DNA of 64,000 nucleotides from Adiantum capillus-veneris (GCA_014529385.2 CM043963.1:101489912-101553911); one strand, 5' to 3'; shown: positions 44,962-55,731, numbered from the stretch's first letter. The notes: generated by a model from the sequence alone, not told the origin. Numbers and translations: made by a program.

Positions 44962-46815
44962 TCAGTCAACAAACGACTGACAACCCCAACTGCAAATGCT
45001 CCCACTGCAGCTGCGATATCCGGTCAACATCTCATACATGAGACCACCGAATGCCGATGCAATGCTAGTGGGCCCTGCTAGCTCTACAGAGCATACATCA
45101 ACATATATATCCCTGGCAATAGGCATCTCTGACTGACAAGGCGTGTCAACCACATGCATCTCCTGACTGTCCACAAAAGACGCATCAACCTGTCTCAAGA
45201 TCAACATCTCATACATGAGACCACCGAATGCCGATGCAATGCTAGCGGGCCCTGCTAGCTCTACGGAGCATACATCAACATATATATCCCTGGCAATAGG
45301 CATCTCTGACTGACAAGGCGTGTCAACCACATGCATCTCCTGACTGTCCACAAAAGACGCATCAACCTGTCGTGCAACCTCAGAGCAAACCAGCTGCTCT
45401 AGGTGTCTACTGGAAGACATATCCTGCACAACTATATCCCCATGCTCACTGTCGAGCATAGAAAGGAATGACTGCATAATCGCTGACATCTCAGCCTCCT
45501 CTGCAATCATCCAGTGCAAACATGACCACTCAATCTGCTGTGACTCACTAGAGCTCTCATGCTCTAACTCCGTATGCATAGACTCTTGCACAACGTCCTC
45601 CTGTCGTGACTCACTAGAGCAAGACCACTCTACCTGTCTATCCTGCATAGAAGTATCTCGCACAACTGACTCTCTGCTTTGCTCAGTCACTAGCAAAGCA
45701 TGCATGTCTGACTCTGTCACCTCTCTGTGTGACTGCTCAAGTCGTGCCCCAACTGTGTGCACAACGAGCTCACTACTCTGCACTCCATGCAAAGCATCCT
45801 GCAACCCACAAGCAAAAGAGACTCGCCTGCTCTCTCGCTCTCTACCTGGCTGCGTGATCACAGAGACAACACCGTCTCTCGCATGATCCACATGCAATGG
45901 GTAACCTGTACCACTCCTGGCACCTCTCGCAATCACTAGCGAACCCAAATGCATCACAAAATCTCGCTCTCGTAGCGAGATCTGACATCCACAATCTCTA
46001 AGCTGACCAATCGAGATCAAACTCACTGTCAAATCTGGTACATAGCGCACATGTCGTAACAAGTAAGATGCACCACTCGGTAATGACAGTCTCACATCTC
46101 CTGCACCTACTATCGCATGCACCGATCCATCGGTCAAACGTACACTGCCAAGCATCCCGCTAGAATAGCTACAAAACCATGCACGATGCGGCGTGACATG
46201 AAACATAGCATCTGCGTCTAGCAACCACTGCGAAGGGAGTGCACTATCCACATGTATAGCATCTCGTGCATAGCTCGAGGTAAAAGTGACATCCCCGTCA
46301 CTAGTATACTCCGACACTACATGTGCCTCAACTGTCAAAGCAACTGAGTCCATGGCATCACTACATACATCTCTGAGACTGCCATGTCTCCTACGATGTC
46401 GCATACGACGAAAACAGCGCCGTCTAACGTGTCCAGAATGACCACAATACCAACATGTCATCTGTCGGCGTGCTCGTGAATGTACATATCTCACACGAGT
46501 CCGTGATGACTCAGATCTATAATACATATCATGTAATCTGCGCCAAAGTGCTCTCGAAGTAGTCTCATACATAACAAGAGCATATACAGATTCCGCAAGG
46601 TGCAAAGAGAGCGTAGATAGTGCCATCTCCTCTAGCTCCTGCCACTGATCGTCAGACATGTTTGAAGGTCTACCTACATCACCACTCAATGGTCGATGCA
46701 ACCCTCGCTGTGTCAATGCATCAAGCATACACTCTCTCCATGCCGCAAAGTCTGACCCATCAAACACGCACATCTGTGAGAGGTCACAATCTGATCGATC
46801 ACCTGTCTCTGCCAT
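44962..46815 (-). CDS. Gag-protease-like protein of the gag-only element (617 aa)
   Basis: I start the protein at ATG 46815 (MAETGDRSD); the frame upstream to 46980 is hydrophobic and probably leader. From that start: copia Gag residues 15-100 (FDGSDFAAWRECMLDAL, ALWRRLHDMYY), shortened before the knuckle; zinc knuckle CWYCGHSGHVRRRC at 121-134; a protease-like part at 197-275 with WLLDADAMFHV, where copia usually has D-S-G-A-S-x-H, and VRYVPDLTVSLISIGQLRD, the usual closing block. The remainder (about 320-617) is Ser/Glu/Met-rich with no known domain and ends with a 59-residue in-frame duplication. It is open throughout although the protease site is altered, which suggests selection for Gag rather than protease. 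Confidence 0.85.
   Translation of the reverse strand: MAETGDRSDCDLSQMCVFDGSDFAAWRECMLDALTQRGLHRPLSGDVGRPSNMSDDQWQELEEMALSTLSLHLAESVYALVMYETTSRALWRRLHDMYYRSESSRTRVRYVHSRARRQMTCWYCGHSGHVRRRCFRRMRHRRRHGSLRDVCSDAMDSVALTVEAHVVSEYTSDGDVTFTSSYARDAIHVDSALPSQWLLDADAMFHVTPHRAWFCSYSSGMLGSVRLTDGSVHAIVGAGDVRLSLPSGASYLLRHVRYVPDLTVSLISIGQLRDCGCQISLRERDFVMHLGSLVIARGARSGTGYPLHVDHARDGVVSVITQPGRERESRRVSFACGLQDALHGVQSSELVVHTVGARLEQSHREVTESDMHALLVTEQSRESVVRDTSMQDRQVEWSCSSESRQEDVVQESMHTELEHESSSESQQIEWSCLHWMIAEEAEMSAIMQSFLSMLDSEHGDIVVQDMSSSRHLEQLVCSEVARQVDASFVDSQEMHVVDTPCQSEMPIARDIYVDVCSVELAGPASIASAFGGLMYEMLILRQVDASFVDSQEMHVVDTPCQSEMPIARDIYVDVCSVELAGPTSIASAFGGLMYEMLTGYRSCSGSICSWGCQSFVD
45025..45378 (-). repeat. 177-base in-frame tandem duplication in the Gag-like ORF
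   Basis: Copies start at 45025 and 45202. Each encodes 59 residues with DSQEMHVVDTPCQ and ARDIYVDVCSVELAGP; they differ at very few positions. Confidence 0.92.
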
Positions 46816-48202
46816 GAGCACAATGTAGCAAACTAGAAAGCAAAACCACCTCACCAACAACACCTGGAAACTGTCTACCAATATGGCCAGAAACACAATG
46901 TAAAACCTGTGAGACACACTCCAAAATAGAGCTCCCGCAATGTCAATACAAGCCTCGCCTGCTCTAGTATCACACTGCAATCTGTGAGCTAATCACCAAG
47001 CCCACACTGTGCGGTATCGATGCATACACACGCACAAATCTCCCACCTGCAGAGAACACCGCACGCAAATGTTGAGTGCAACCCGCAATCTCTACCTAGA
47101 TCGCATAAATGATGCGCATAAAACTCCTGGGAAAATTTCGCCAGAGTTTCGTCAGTAAAATGGCCACAAAACCAGTAACCACACTGACTGCACGCTCAAA
47201 ACCATGAGCAACCAAAGCGCATCAAACCGCACTCCAAATGCATGCACCAATCTCCACACTTTGCATACATCATTGCAAACACCTGCAAATCTAGTACACA
47301 AATATCTGCTCTACCTGTGACTGCCAAAAAACATGCTCGAGGCATACATTGCCGAGCTCAAAATGCAATCACATTAGTCTCCCTGAGCATCAAACCACAT
47401 AAGGCATACATCGTATCCTCCCACGTGTGAGGAAACTTGCAGCAAATATCACTCTCACATCTGAGAGCAAACCATGTGTGGAATCCTCGACACACAATAA
47501 ACAACTGCTGCTGCAGAAAATTCAGCATTCAGAATTTTAAAATTCTGATATGACGAGCGCGTCCGTAGCGTTCCAAAACCCCAAGGTAGACTCCTGGATC
47601 ATATGTATCCGAGTCCGGGTGTGAAAGCTATGCCAAAAACAGTGTTTTTGGGACCCGAAAGTGCACAAATAAACTTGCTGCTGTACCTGCTGTAATTCAA
47701 AGCATAATTTCAGCAAATAGACATCACCATCGCGTCCGGAGCGTGCCAAAACCCTGACGTAGACTCCTGGATCATGTAGATCTGACTCTGTATGACGGAG
47801 CTACGCAAAAAACTGCGTTTTAGAGCCCGAAAATGGCAAAAACGAGCTGCACACAGTCTTGAACCTGCTCCTGCTCCACTCTGCGTGATGCAATGTCCTC
47901 TCAATGCAAGCTCCAACACAAGAGCTCTGCCACAACAGCATCCAAGCACTCGAATGTCAAGCTCTCCTCCGCCGAGCACTTCTCTAACGAGCTCCACTGA
48001 GCTCAAAAGCTCCTCTCACCAAGGAAGCCGCAACCGCCTCCTCGACCAAGCTTGACCACACCAAGCTCCTAAGCTCCAAAGACAATGCTCCTCAAGCTAA
48101 AATCGCTCTCCGTGAAACTCCGCGATTGAACTCCACCGTCGAAAGCGAGCGAGCTATCGCCTCGAAGCTCTCAAAGCCGTCGTGCTCTCCGCGGTCACCA
48201 TA
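46816..48202. other. Leader of the gag-only element, no gene recognised
   Basis: About 1.4 kb between PBS and the ATG at 46815. Two related blocks containing GACTCCTGGATCAT near 47587 and 47763 suggest an internal duplication of roughly 176 bases. Confidence 0.6.
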
Positions 48203-48214
48203 GCTCTGATACCA
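48203..48214 (-). promoter_or_regulatory. Initiator-Met PBS of gag-only element
   Basis: The minus strand reads TGGTATCAGAGC, three bases after the LTR end, the standard plant initiator-Met tRNA primer site. Confidence 0.92.
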
Positions 48215-48216
48215 AT

Positions 48217-48406
48217 TGAAGGGGATCGGGGAGCACCACAGACGGAGAGTGAGAGAGAGAGAGAGAAGGAGACACACACGATGTGGGTGGGGAGACTCAA
48301 AGAGTGAGCAGCCCCCTATACACTTATGCTATGTATAAGGTATACAAGTCAGTGGGCGCCCAGACTCTGGGCGGCCGGGCAAGGCACAGACGCCTATACC
48401 CCAACA
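48217..48406 (-). repeat. 5' LTR of gag-only element
   Basis: 190 bases, matching the left LTR base for base as far as I could follow. Followed by the duplicated TGATG and LINE sequence. Confidence 0.93.
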
Positions 48407-48411
48407 TGATG

Positions 48412-49836
48412 TAGTATTCCAAGTGCCATGAAAATATTCACCGGAGCAGTCAATGAGGTACCATAAGCATAGGGACCAATAGGTATCTCTTTGTACCATA
48501 TTTTGCATGAGAGGCCCCCTCCTAGCATGCGCATGTGTTGTAAGATTCAATATGCCCAATCCTCCATGCTTCATAGGCATGGTGAGGCGGTCCCAGGCAA
48601 TAGGAGCAGCAGACGCTTTTTTCTTTCCCCACAAGAATTGAGCCAGGGTAGATTTGAAAGGCTGTAGGGATTTCTCTGTCCAATCTAGGAGAGGTATATA
48701 GTACAGTATACATTGCAAGAGGATAGCCTAGATAATCCGCAGTCTTACATGTAATGGCCACTCTTCGTAGTTCCAAGAGGCTACCTTTGTCAATACTCTC
48801 TCAAGAACCCATTCTCGAAGAGATTTCATGGACACTTCCACTCCAACTGGGTAGCCTAGATGTCGAAATATGTGTCCTTTTGGTAGCCTCATACCATTCT
48901 AGACAAGCGCATGAAAATTTCTGGCAGTAACGCCTATCAATGTTGATTTTGCGAGATTTATGTGCAACTTTGCTGCTGCAAGGGAGAAGGTAGACAGAAA
49001 ATCCATACATCTAGCAATGTTAACATTATTGGCTTTCAAGAACAAGATAGTGTCATCAGAAAACCCTTGACCAACCAGTTGCTCATTGCCCAAATGCAAG
49101 CCCTGTATCTCATTTTGTTGTACCAGTGAATCCAGGTATGTGAACAATGGGTGTGTAATCACAGCAAACAGTAGAGGGCTAAGGGGGAACCCTTGTCTGA
49201 CGGACCTTGAGATAGGTACTTTTTCTGAGAGGATACCATTAATAAGAATTCTGGACCATGAATCTTGTCCTAACAAGTAGATACATGCACACATTTGAGG
49301 ACCAAATCCTAGTTTTTTAAGCACCATCTTCACAAAATCCCAGAGCACTGTGTCAAAAGCCTTGGCAAAATCAATCTGAAATAATACTACATCTTGCCCA
49401 CTTCTGATTGCATGTTCAATGCCCAAATTCATAGTGAGAATGTTGTGGTAGATAGATCGTCCTACTATAAACCCAGATTGAGCCTTGTGTATATGCTTTT
49501 GGAAGAAGGGTGTAAGCCTCAAGGAAATGGCCTTTGCCAACAGTTTGTATATGATTCCCATCATGGTAATAGGCCTCCAATCGCCCATAGTCTTTGGGAA
49601 TAACGTTTTGGGCAACAGTTTGATAATACCCTGTTTGAGGCATGGATCCAAGCATTGAGCATGGGCACAATAATGCTCTTAAGTTGATCCCAATATTCTA
49701 TCAAGAACTCCTTAGAGAGCCCACATATGCCTGGGGTTTTATCATTAGGTAGTTTGGATAGAGAAAATTTTAGTTCTCCCTCAGTAAATTGTTGCTCCAG
49801 TCTCTCTGCATTAGTCTGCTCAATGCATGAGTCCAC
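48412..49836 (-). pseudogene. LINE reverse transcriptase
   Basis: The longest frame (48899-49651) shows KLLPKTLFPKTMGDWRPITMM, then VVLFQIDFAKAFDTVLWDF, RQGFPLSPLLFAVI and GFSDDTILFL, which correspond to RT motifs; the active site reads FSDD where LINEs usually have YADD/FADD. The start block LPNDKTPGICGLSKEF lies in the frame 49561-49836. The thumb continues to 48412 with WGKKKASAAPIAWDRLTMPMKHGGLGI. Frame changes near 48899 and 49651 break it. Confidence 0.85.
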
Positions 49837-50506
49837 GTGTCAAAAATGTCACTAGTTGCCTTCATTTTGGCCTCATTATTATCTGCATCCTGGTGAATAA
49901 TTTTCATGAAATAGACTACAGCATGCTCCATAATATCCTTACTTTGCTCCAAATTTTGTCCGCTGTCAGTATGCACCACTGCCATAAATTCCCTTCTGTG
50001 CTTACTTTTAAGTTTCTGAAAGAATATTTTAGACATGTCATTACAATCTTTCAAAGCATGTTGCCTGCATAAGAAACGAGCTTTAGTGGCTTGCATTATT
50101 TCCTCATTTCGGATTACATCTCTGGCATTCTTGTATCTAGCCACATCCCCATGACACAATGCACCAAGGCTGGCCTGCATAGCTACCTCCTTGATGATCG
50201 TTAGTGCATTGCAAATCTTATGCCCGGATTTTGAAGCTATGACTTTCCCCACATTTCTGATACATTTTTGCATGCCAGCAGAGAGTGTCGCCCAAGCTAA
50301 CAGGGGATTGGGATAGGAAATATGCACCTCATCAATAAGCATCAAGAATTCTTTCCTAAATAGGTGATGTTTCAACAGCGAGTTATTAATCATTAACGGT
50401 CTCTTTGGACCAACTTTATTTTGCGTAGGTTCCAGATGATGTAGAGATAGCGTGAGAGGAAAGTGATCAGATAAGGTTGTAGACATATTCACCTGCATAT
50501 CATCCA
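49837..50506 (-). pseudogene. LINE ORF2 linker between endonuclease and RT
   Basis: A 245-codon frame (49770-50507) begins with LSDHFPLTLSL, the last APE-endonuclease block with its catalytic SDH, and continues with a helical linker (KSGHKICNALTIIKEVAMQ, RRHxx-type Lys-rich end) common to plant LINEs. Confidence 0.8.
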
Positions 50507-51136
50507 TTATGGGAGCCAGTCCGTATGAATATAATATATTCGATCGAGTCTAGACCATGAGGCTATTTGTGCATCTAAATGAAAAGTAAAACCTGGGCTG
50601 TTTCGCTGAGAGCACTGCCATGCGTCCAAAAGAGATAATGACTGTCTGATGATATCCCATCGTCCTCGCTTGCTATAGTTTACAACCGTGCCGATGGATG
50701 TAGTATCTGACACATTAAGTACCATGTTGAAGTCCCCAACCAAAATCCCCCCTGTAGAGAGAGATCAGCTAACCAATCCCATAACAACTGGCGATTTGTA
50801 CTATCATTATCTGCATAAACATTAACACAATGTAGTGTCCCCAATTCAAATTTCACTAAAAAAATTGAGCAGCCGACCAGTATGATGATCTAAAGTCCAT
50901 TGTGGGTTTAAGATAGCTTTGATACAAGTTAAGGTACCAGAGTAGCCATTATTTCCGCCTGCATAATGACAAATGTAACCTCTATAGCGCATGACCAAAC
51001 CAGCACGCTTATAAAGCTTGTGCTCTTGCACACAACAAATATCCATATCAGAGTTTGTGAGCCAATTGAAGAATGTGGCATATCGAGTAGGGTCATTTAG
51101 GCCTCTGACGTTAAAGGTTGTGAATTTCATGTACAA
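50507..51136 (-). pseudogene. LINE APE-type endonuclease
   Basis: MKFTTFNVRGLNDPTR and VQEHKL at 50990-51136 hold the Asn and Glu of the active site; VGDFNMVL at 50720-50743 and SRLDRIYY near 50530 hold the later blocks. The domain nicks target DNA to prime reverse transcription. It is split by a frameshift between 50743 and 50846. Confidence 0.85.
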
Positions 51137-51407
51137 TTATTTAGGGTAGATGGGTCAGGGGTAGACAGGACGATTTGTGTATCCCCTTCTTCTAACTCTA
51201 CATCATTCATGGTTACCTCCAGATTTATGGTAGGAGGATCAATGGTCCTGGCAGTTTTGTACTTGTTGACTACAAATTCAATAATAGCTAAGGACTTAGG
51301 AGAAGGCATGTCCTGTAGAGCGTCATAGACATTGGGTGAAGTATACCCTGTAGGTCCATTTCTGGATTTGAAGGTCCTTTTGGCCAATTGAAAGCCCTCC
51401 GAGTCAA

Positions 51408-51978
51408 CTATCCTCTTACCTTTATCCTGCTACTTCTTGTTTTTTGAGGTAGATGCTTGGTTAGGTGCCTGGTTACCTGCATTCTTGGGGGCAGTCCTGC
51501 TTGTCCTAGGAGGCTGAGCATATGCAACTGGTTTTGGCTAAGAAGGGGTGATAGGGGTTCTAGTAATAGCAACTGAAGAAGGGCTTTTACCAACTGAAGA
51601 AGTACCAAGTGTTTACTGTGTGGGTAGGAGGGAATTAAATCTGCATTGGTGACCAATAATGTGGGGCAGTTCTTAGAGAAGTGTCCAACCTGTCCACAAT
51701 GGTAACGACTACCAGCTAAGCTACCCCATTTTAAATATATGACAATTCTCCCTACGCCCTCTAATTCAATGTCTAGAGTGTGTGGCATAGGTTTGTCGGT
51801 TTGCCACATTATACATACTCAATTTTTGTTGGGGCAATTGATGGTAGGGGCGAATAGCACCTTGCCTAGAGAGGCAGCCATCTCTCCAATTCAAGGCCAC
51901 AAAAAGGAGTGTAGATCCACAAATCCACCCATACAGGGAAAGTCGTCATAAGCTCCTCTTCCACGTGCTCCCATGGCA

Positions 51979-51980
<2 letters not shown>
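51408..51980 (-). pseudogene. LINE ORF1 remnant (DUF4283-like with zinc knuckle)
   Basis: FPVWVDLWIYTPFC near 51900-51940 and VGRIVIYLKWGS with YHCGQVGHFSKNCP near 51660-51760 match the usual plant LINE ORF1 order: DUF4283, then a CCHC knuckle, here missing its first Cys. The 5' end is cut at about 51980 next to a CT tract, so the N-terminus is absent. The frame 51127-51387 would be the ORF1/ORF2 junction. Confidence 0.72.

Positions 51981-52037
<57 letters not shown>
51981..52037. repeat. (CT)n tract at the 5' end of the LINE
   Basis: About 57 bases of CT. Together with 43404-43473 it brackets the LINE. Confidence 0.95.
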
Positions 52038-52038
<1 letters not shown>

Positions 52039-52282
52039 GTGGGAGGGAGAAAGAAAAAGAGGGGAAGGGATCTGATGAGAGAGGAGAGGGAGGGATCATA
52101 CCTGGATCTCCCTTCTCTCCTTGTGTGTGTGTGTGTGAGAGAGAGAGAGACTCTCTCGCTCGCTCTCTCTCTCGTGGGAGGGAGAAAGAAAAGAGGGGAA
52201 GGGATCTGATGAGAGAGGAGAGGGAGGGATCATACCTGGCTCTCCCTTCTCTCCTTGTGTGTGTGTGTGTGTGTGTGTGTGT

Positions 52283-52322
<40 letters not shown>
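52038..52322. repeat. 135-base tandem duplication with GT and GA microsatellites
   Basis: Copies start at CGTGGGAGGGAG (52038 and 52173) and contain GGATCATACCTGG(A/C)TCTCCC, a GT tract and a GA tract. The GT/GA part is longer in the second copy. Confidence 0.9.
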
Positions 52323-52326
<4 letters not shown>

Positions 52327-52344
52327 GGTGAATGCATTACCTTC

Positions 52345-52528
52345 TTCTTCATTGCTTGCTCAAGAGCGCCAAAACTAAGATCCAAATCTGAGTTTTGGCA
52401 TGCTGGCGTATATTTTTTCCCACTATCGCCGTCTCTATGAGCATTGCTATATAACGATGCTCATAGCGATGCCGCTGGTTTTTGCCATTGCACAATGAGG
52501 TCGCTAAGCTTAAGAGTCTCCTGTAGTG
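52345..52528. mobile_element. CACTA-type terminus with two hairpins
   Basis: On the minus strand the end reads CACTACAGGAGAC, a good match to plant CACTA ends. Inward lie two hairpins: GCCAAAACT...AGTTTTGGC (52362-52393) and ATGAGCAT...ATGCTCAT (52436-52466). It could be the right end of the same CACTA element whose transposase lies at 27-43 kb, or of another copy; no matching left end was proven. Confidence 0.45.
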
Positions 52529-52708
52529 ATTTTGAACATAGCCATGCAAACCCTTGCCAGTAAATTTGTCATCATAAGAGTGCAAAATTTTTCTTTATGC
52601 ATGGGTGCCCAACACTTGGATTGTCATTACATTCATAAACAAATTGGTGTTGAATATCTACATCCATCGATACACAAACTCTCCCCTTGTGGATTAGGTA
52701 ACCATCAT

Positions 52709-53477
52709 CTATGGAAAATTTATTAAATATCTGCAACTCATCACTTTAAAGAGGACAATTGGTGTGGAGGTTAAAGACACACTATCAACATTGGAGTGAC
52801 AAGGATCCCTCATTTTCACGTACATGGCTCCAGACTTTGGAGTATGCATCATCATGCTCACATTTTCCCTTAAGAAATTCCAAAAAATCACTTTGAAGCT
52901 CCTTGAAAGGAAGAGATGTAATCTCACGTGTACGATTAAGAGCATCAACTACCACATTGTATCATCCTTTGTGATACCAAAGCTTTGCATCATACCCTTG
53001 CAGAATCTCAATCCACCTGGCCTTTTGATCCTTCAAGTTTATTTATTGTGTAAATCATTTTATGATTTCATGGTCAAACGCAACTTCAAACTAAGCTCCA
53101 TACAAATAATGTCACCATGTCTTCAAAGCAGATACTACTGCATAGAGTTCTCTTTCCTAGGTAGAATAATAATCAAGATTCTTGCTTTCAAATGCAATTG
53201 GCCTTTCTCGTGTAGAAGGACAGCTTCATCCGTTTCTCAAATGAATGGTTCTAATGGATCCACAGTAGCCAAAATACGAGATGTAGCTAATGCATCCTTG
53301 AGAGCATCAAAACTTTGTTGTTGAGATTTTCCCCAGTGAAAGGTTTTCCCTTTGTCTTTCAATTGGTCTATCACCAAAACATCAATATGAGCATAGTTTT
53401 TAACGAACCTTCAATAAAATCCTACCAAATCCCAAGAAGATTTGTAACCCTGCTTGATATTTGGGAGAAGGCCACCT
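52709..53477 (-). pseudogene. Decayed RNase H region of gypsy element 4
   Basis: The sequence between the RT remnant and the CACTA terminus is in the right place for RNase H. In minus-strand translation it has scattered similarity only (for example short stretches near 53030-53200), with stops in every frame. No integrase was found farther left. Confidence 0.4.
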
Positions 53478-54150
53478 CTAAAAGGAATCCAATTTGGATT
53501 TATCCATACATAGCCCATCAACTAAGATCACATAACCTAAATAGTGAATTTCTTCCTTGAGAGAATCACACTTTGATTCTTTGGCATATGATTTAATTTC
53601 TCGTGACAAACCTGACCCCTGCTTCAGATGTTGTAAGTGCACTTCTAGAGATGCACTATACACTAGAATGTTGTTGAGAAAAAAATGATAACAAACTTGC
53701 CAAAATGTGGTCTCAAGGCACTATCCATAAGCGTCATGAAAGTTGTAGGCTCATTAGTCAACCCTAAGGGCATAACTAAAAACTTATATTTTCCAAACCG
53801 TGTTTGAAATAAAGATTTGGGTATATCAACATACCTAATGCGTCTTGATGATACCCTAACCGCAAGTCTATCTTTGTAAATATATGAGTATGGGTGGGCT
53901 TATCAAATAACTCACCGTGACTCTCCGAAATGGATACTTATTCTTGACAATAACCGCATTCAATTCACGATAGTCTACACACTTGCACACACTACCATCC
54001 ATTTTCTTCACCAACACGATGGGAGAGGCCCATGGTGAAGAACTGGGTTATATAAATCCTCTACTGAGATAGTTAGCAAGCTGACATTCCACCTCATTAG
54101 CCTCAAAATGACTCATTCTATAGGGTGGTTTAGTTATGGACTTACTGTCG
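53478..54150 (-). pseudogene. Reverse transcriptase of gypsy element 4 (broken)
   Basis: Readable blocks in several frames: [17 protein letters not shown] near 54000-54040, [17 protein letters not shown] near 53940-53990, and KESKCD with IHYLGYVI near 53520-53600, all typical of Ty3/gypsy RT. The catalytic YxDD region near 53680 is destroyed. At least four frame changes occur. Confidence 0.78.
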
Positions 54151-54420
54151 ACAACCACATCTATGCCATGTTGCACATCCCATGTCGACGGTAACCTTGG
54201 TGGAATATAATCTAGGACTACATACTTTATTCCATCAATAAATATTGTAACTAAACATTTGCTTATCTTGGAGAGAGAGAAGTAGCCATATTTGGAAGAG
54301 AAGAGAGAGAATCATGTGGCATTGAGGAATTATCATTCAAAAAATTATCACCATTTGGCAAAAAATGACACATGGAGTAACATAGAAAGAGCTCTTTTGC
54401 TTTATCTTGAGAAGAGAGCT

Positions 54421-54883
54421 TCATAAGCTTGGTTGTATAAATGAGTGGCGAGGAAGGAACATCCTTCTTTCCAACATAAATACATGCACTCCATTGGATT
54501 TGAGCATCAAACTATTGTGCTCATAGCTATGCTTTAGTGACGATCCTAGACTATGTAACCATTCCCGACTAAGAAACGCATTTGCATGATCCATATTCAT
54601 GACTTGGAAAGTCAAGGATTTGTGATACCCTTGAATTTCCAATGGTGAATCCTTCACCTAAGTATCCTATAGCTCAACATCATGGCTGTTAATTAATTGT
54701 CGCTACTTTGTAATGATGGGAACTCAAAGTGTGGGGCAATTTGAGCCATTTCATTAACTTATAGTTAATGAAATTATGCAAAGCATCATCGTCCACCAAG
54801 ATTTGTACCTTGTGACCTTGGATATACCCATGCATAAACACTAAATCATGTGGACCAAAGGTCCTCTCCCACATTGAGGCCAT
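54421..54883 (-). pseudogene. Protease region of gypsy element 4
   Basis: ILVDDDALHNFINYKLMKWL at about 54740-54800 matches the gypsy protease active-site block, with D-D-D-A where D-S-G-A is expected. The next frame (54421-54657) reads DHANAFLSREWLHSLGS, corresponding to the closing DxVLGMxWL block. A stop and frame change at 54660-54690 separate them. Confidence 0.7.
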
Positions 54884-55385
54884 GATACATCACTCGTGCA
54901 CTGCTTCGGTGTGTCTTACCTCCACATTGGAGAAATGAGAGGAGGACTCAAGAGGCAGTAATTGCACCATCTGTACTGATTTCTCATTAGAAAATTTCGG
55001 AGGTCATTTGGAGGGCCTTGTAAGAAATTGTATTTCTCTCTCTAGAAACTTTTTTTAAAATGCACTTGCATCTTGTGAGTACGTCCAAAAGGACAACCAG
55101 ACACTTTAAAAAGAAGATTTATATTCCCAATCGTCCTTGAAAACGGTCACTTTTTTATTTAATGTGAGCGTCTTTTTCAGGAGGCAGGTGGGGCGTATTC
55201 AAGGCAGCTTACGTAATCACTGAAAGTTAAAAAGTCACAAACTGTTAAATAGTGATAGATTTTGAGGCTTTTGACACCACCAATGCGTCCGGAACGCCAA
55301 AATACCCTAAAAACGAATGTCTACTTGTCTCATTCCGACATCCGAAGAGGCAAAAAATATCAAAAAACCCCAAAAATGGGCTTTT

Positions 55386-55448
55386 TACTTAAGGCGTGCG
55401 AGGAGGCATTCTAAAATGCTAGAATGCCCCTCTGCGCGCCGTTAGTAC
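55386..55448. repeat. Hairpin 1
   Basis: TACTTAAGGCGTGCGAGG...CCTCTGCGCGCCGTTAGTA folds into a stem; the inner arms GGCATTCTA and TAGAATGCC pair as well. Confidence 0.85.
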
Positions 55449-55527
55449 AAAGCTCCTTTTAGTGATTTTTGGACAATTATCTTTCAAGAAAGCCTACCCA
55501 TGTTTCTCTATTGCACTTTTGCACCAT

Positions 55528-55535
55528 GCTCTCTA

Positions 55536-55617
<82 letters not shown>

Positions 55618-55620
55618 TCC
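55528..55620. repeat. (CT)n tract inside the inverted-repeat element
   Basis: CT dinucleotides with one CTTT and one ATCT interruption, in the loop of the large inverted repeat. Confidence 0.92.
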
Positions 55621-55668
55621 TTTCTATAGCTTAGCATATTTAAAGAGAGAGAGAGTGAGAAACTCCCA

Positions 55669-55731
55669 TTACTAACGGTGCGCGTGGAGCATGTTTTGAC
55701 CTCAAAAAACACCTCCTCGCGCCGTTAGTAT
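55669..55731. repeat. Hairpin 2
   Basis: TACTAACGGTGCGCGTGGAG pairs with the sequence ending CTCGCGCCGTTAGTA; inner TGTTTTGA pairs with TCAAAAAACA. Confidence 0.85.

Larger units (their letters stand above)
44548..48406 (-). mobile_element. Gag-only copia-derived retrotransposon (TR-GAG-like)
   Basis: Identical-looking 190-base LTRs (44548-44737 and 48217-48406) start TGAAGGGGATCGGGG and end CCCCAACA. The flanks carry a perfect TGATG duplication (44543-44547, 48407-48411). The PBS after the right LTR is the initiator-Met type, so it runs on the minus strand. The only long ORF is Gag-protease-like (44962-46815). There is no integrase, RT or RNase H, so it must rely on enzymes from another element. 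At 3.86 kb it fits the class called TR-GAG. The near-identity of LTRs indicates recent insertion into the LINE. Confidence 0.9.
43474..51980 (-). mobile_element. LINE (L1-type non-LTR retrotransposon), 5'-truncated, split by the gag-only copia element
   Basis: Reading right to left: ORF1 remnant with zinc knuckle (51408-51977), endonuclease (50507-51136), linker (49770-50507), reverse transcriptase (48412-49836), interruption 44548-48406, C-terminal zinc-binding region (43727-44547), then a short 3' region. The order is that of plant L1 elements. (CT)n tracts touch both ends. Several stops and frameshifts make it inactive. Confidence 0.85.

Noticed and set aside
45025-45378. Direct repeats considered as a CRISPR-like array
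   Set aside because: Only two adjacent 177-base units without spacers, inside an ORF of a plant retroelement.
48200-48216. tRNA-Met-like sequence
   Set aside because: Only the 12 bases of a primer binding site are present; no cloverleaf can be formed around it.
51866-52331. ORFs with RERERE and SLSLS runs near the LINE start
   Set aside because: Microsatellite translations, except for the short DUF4283-like piece counted with the LINE.
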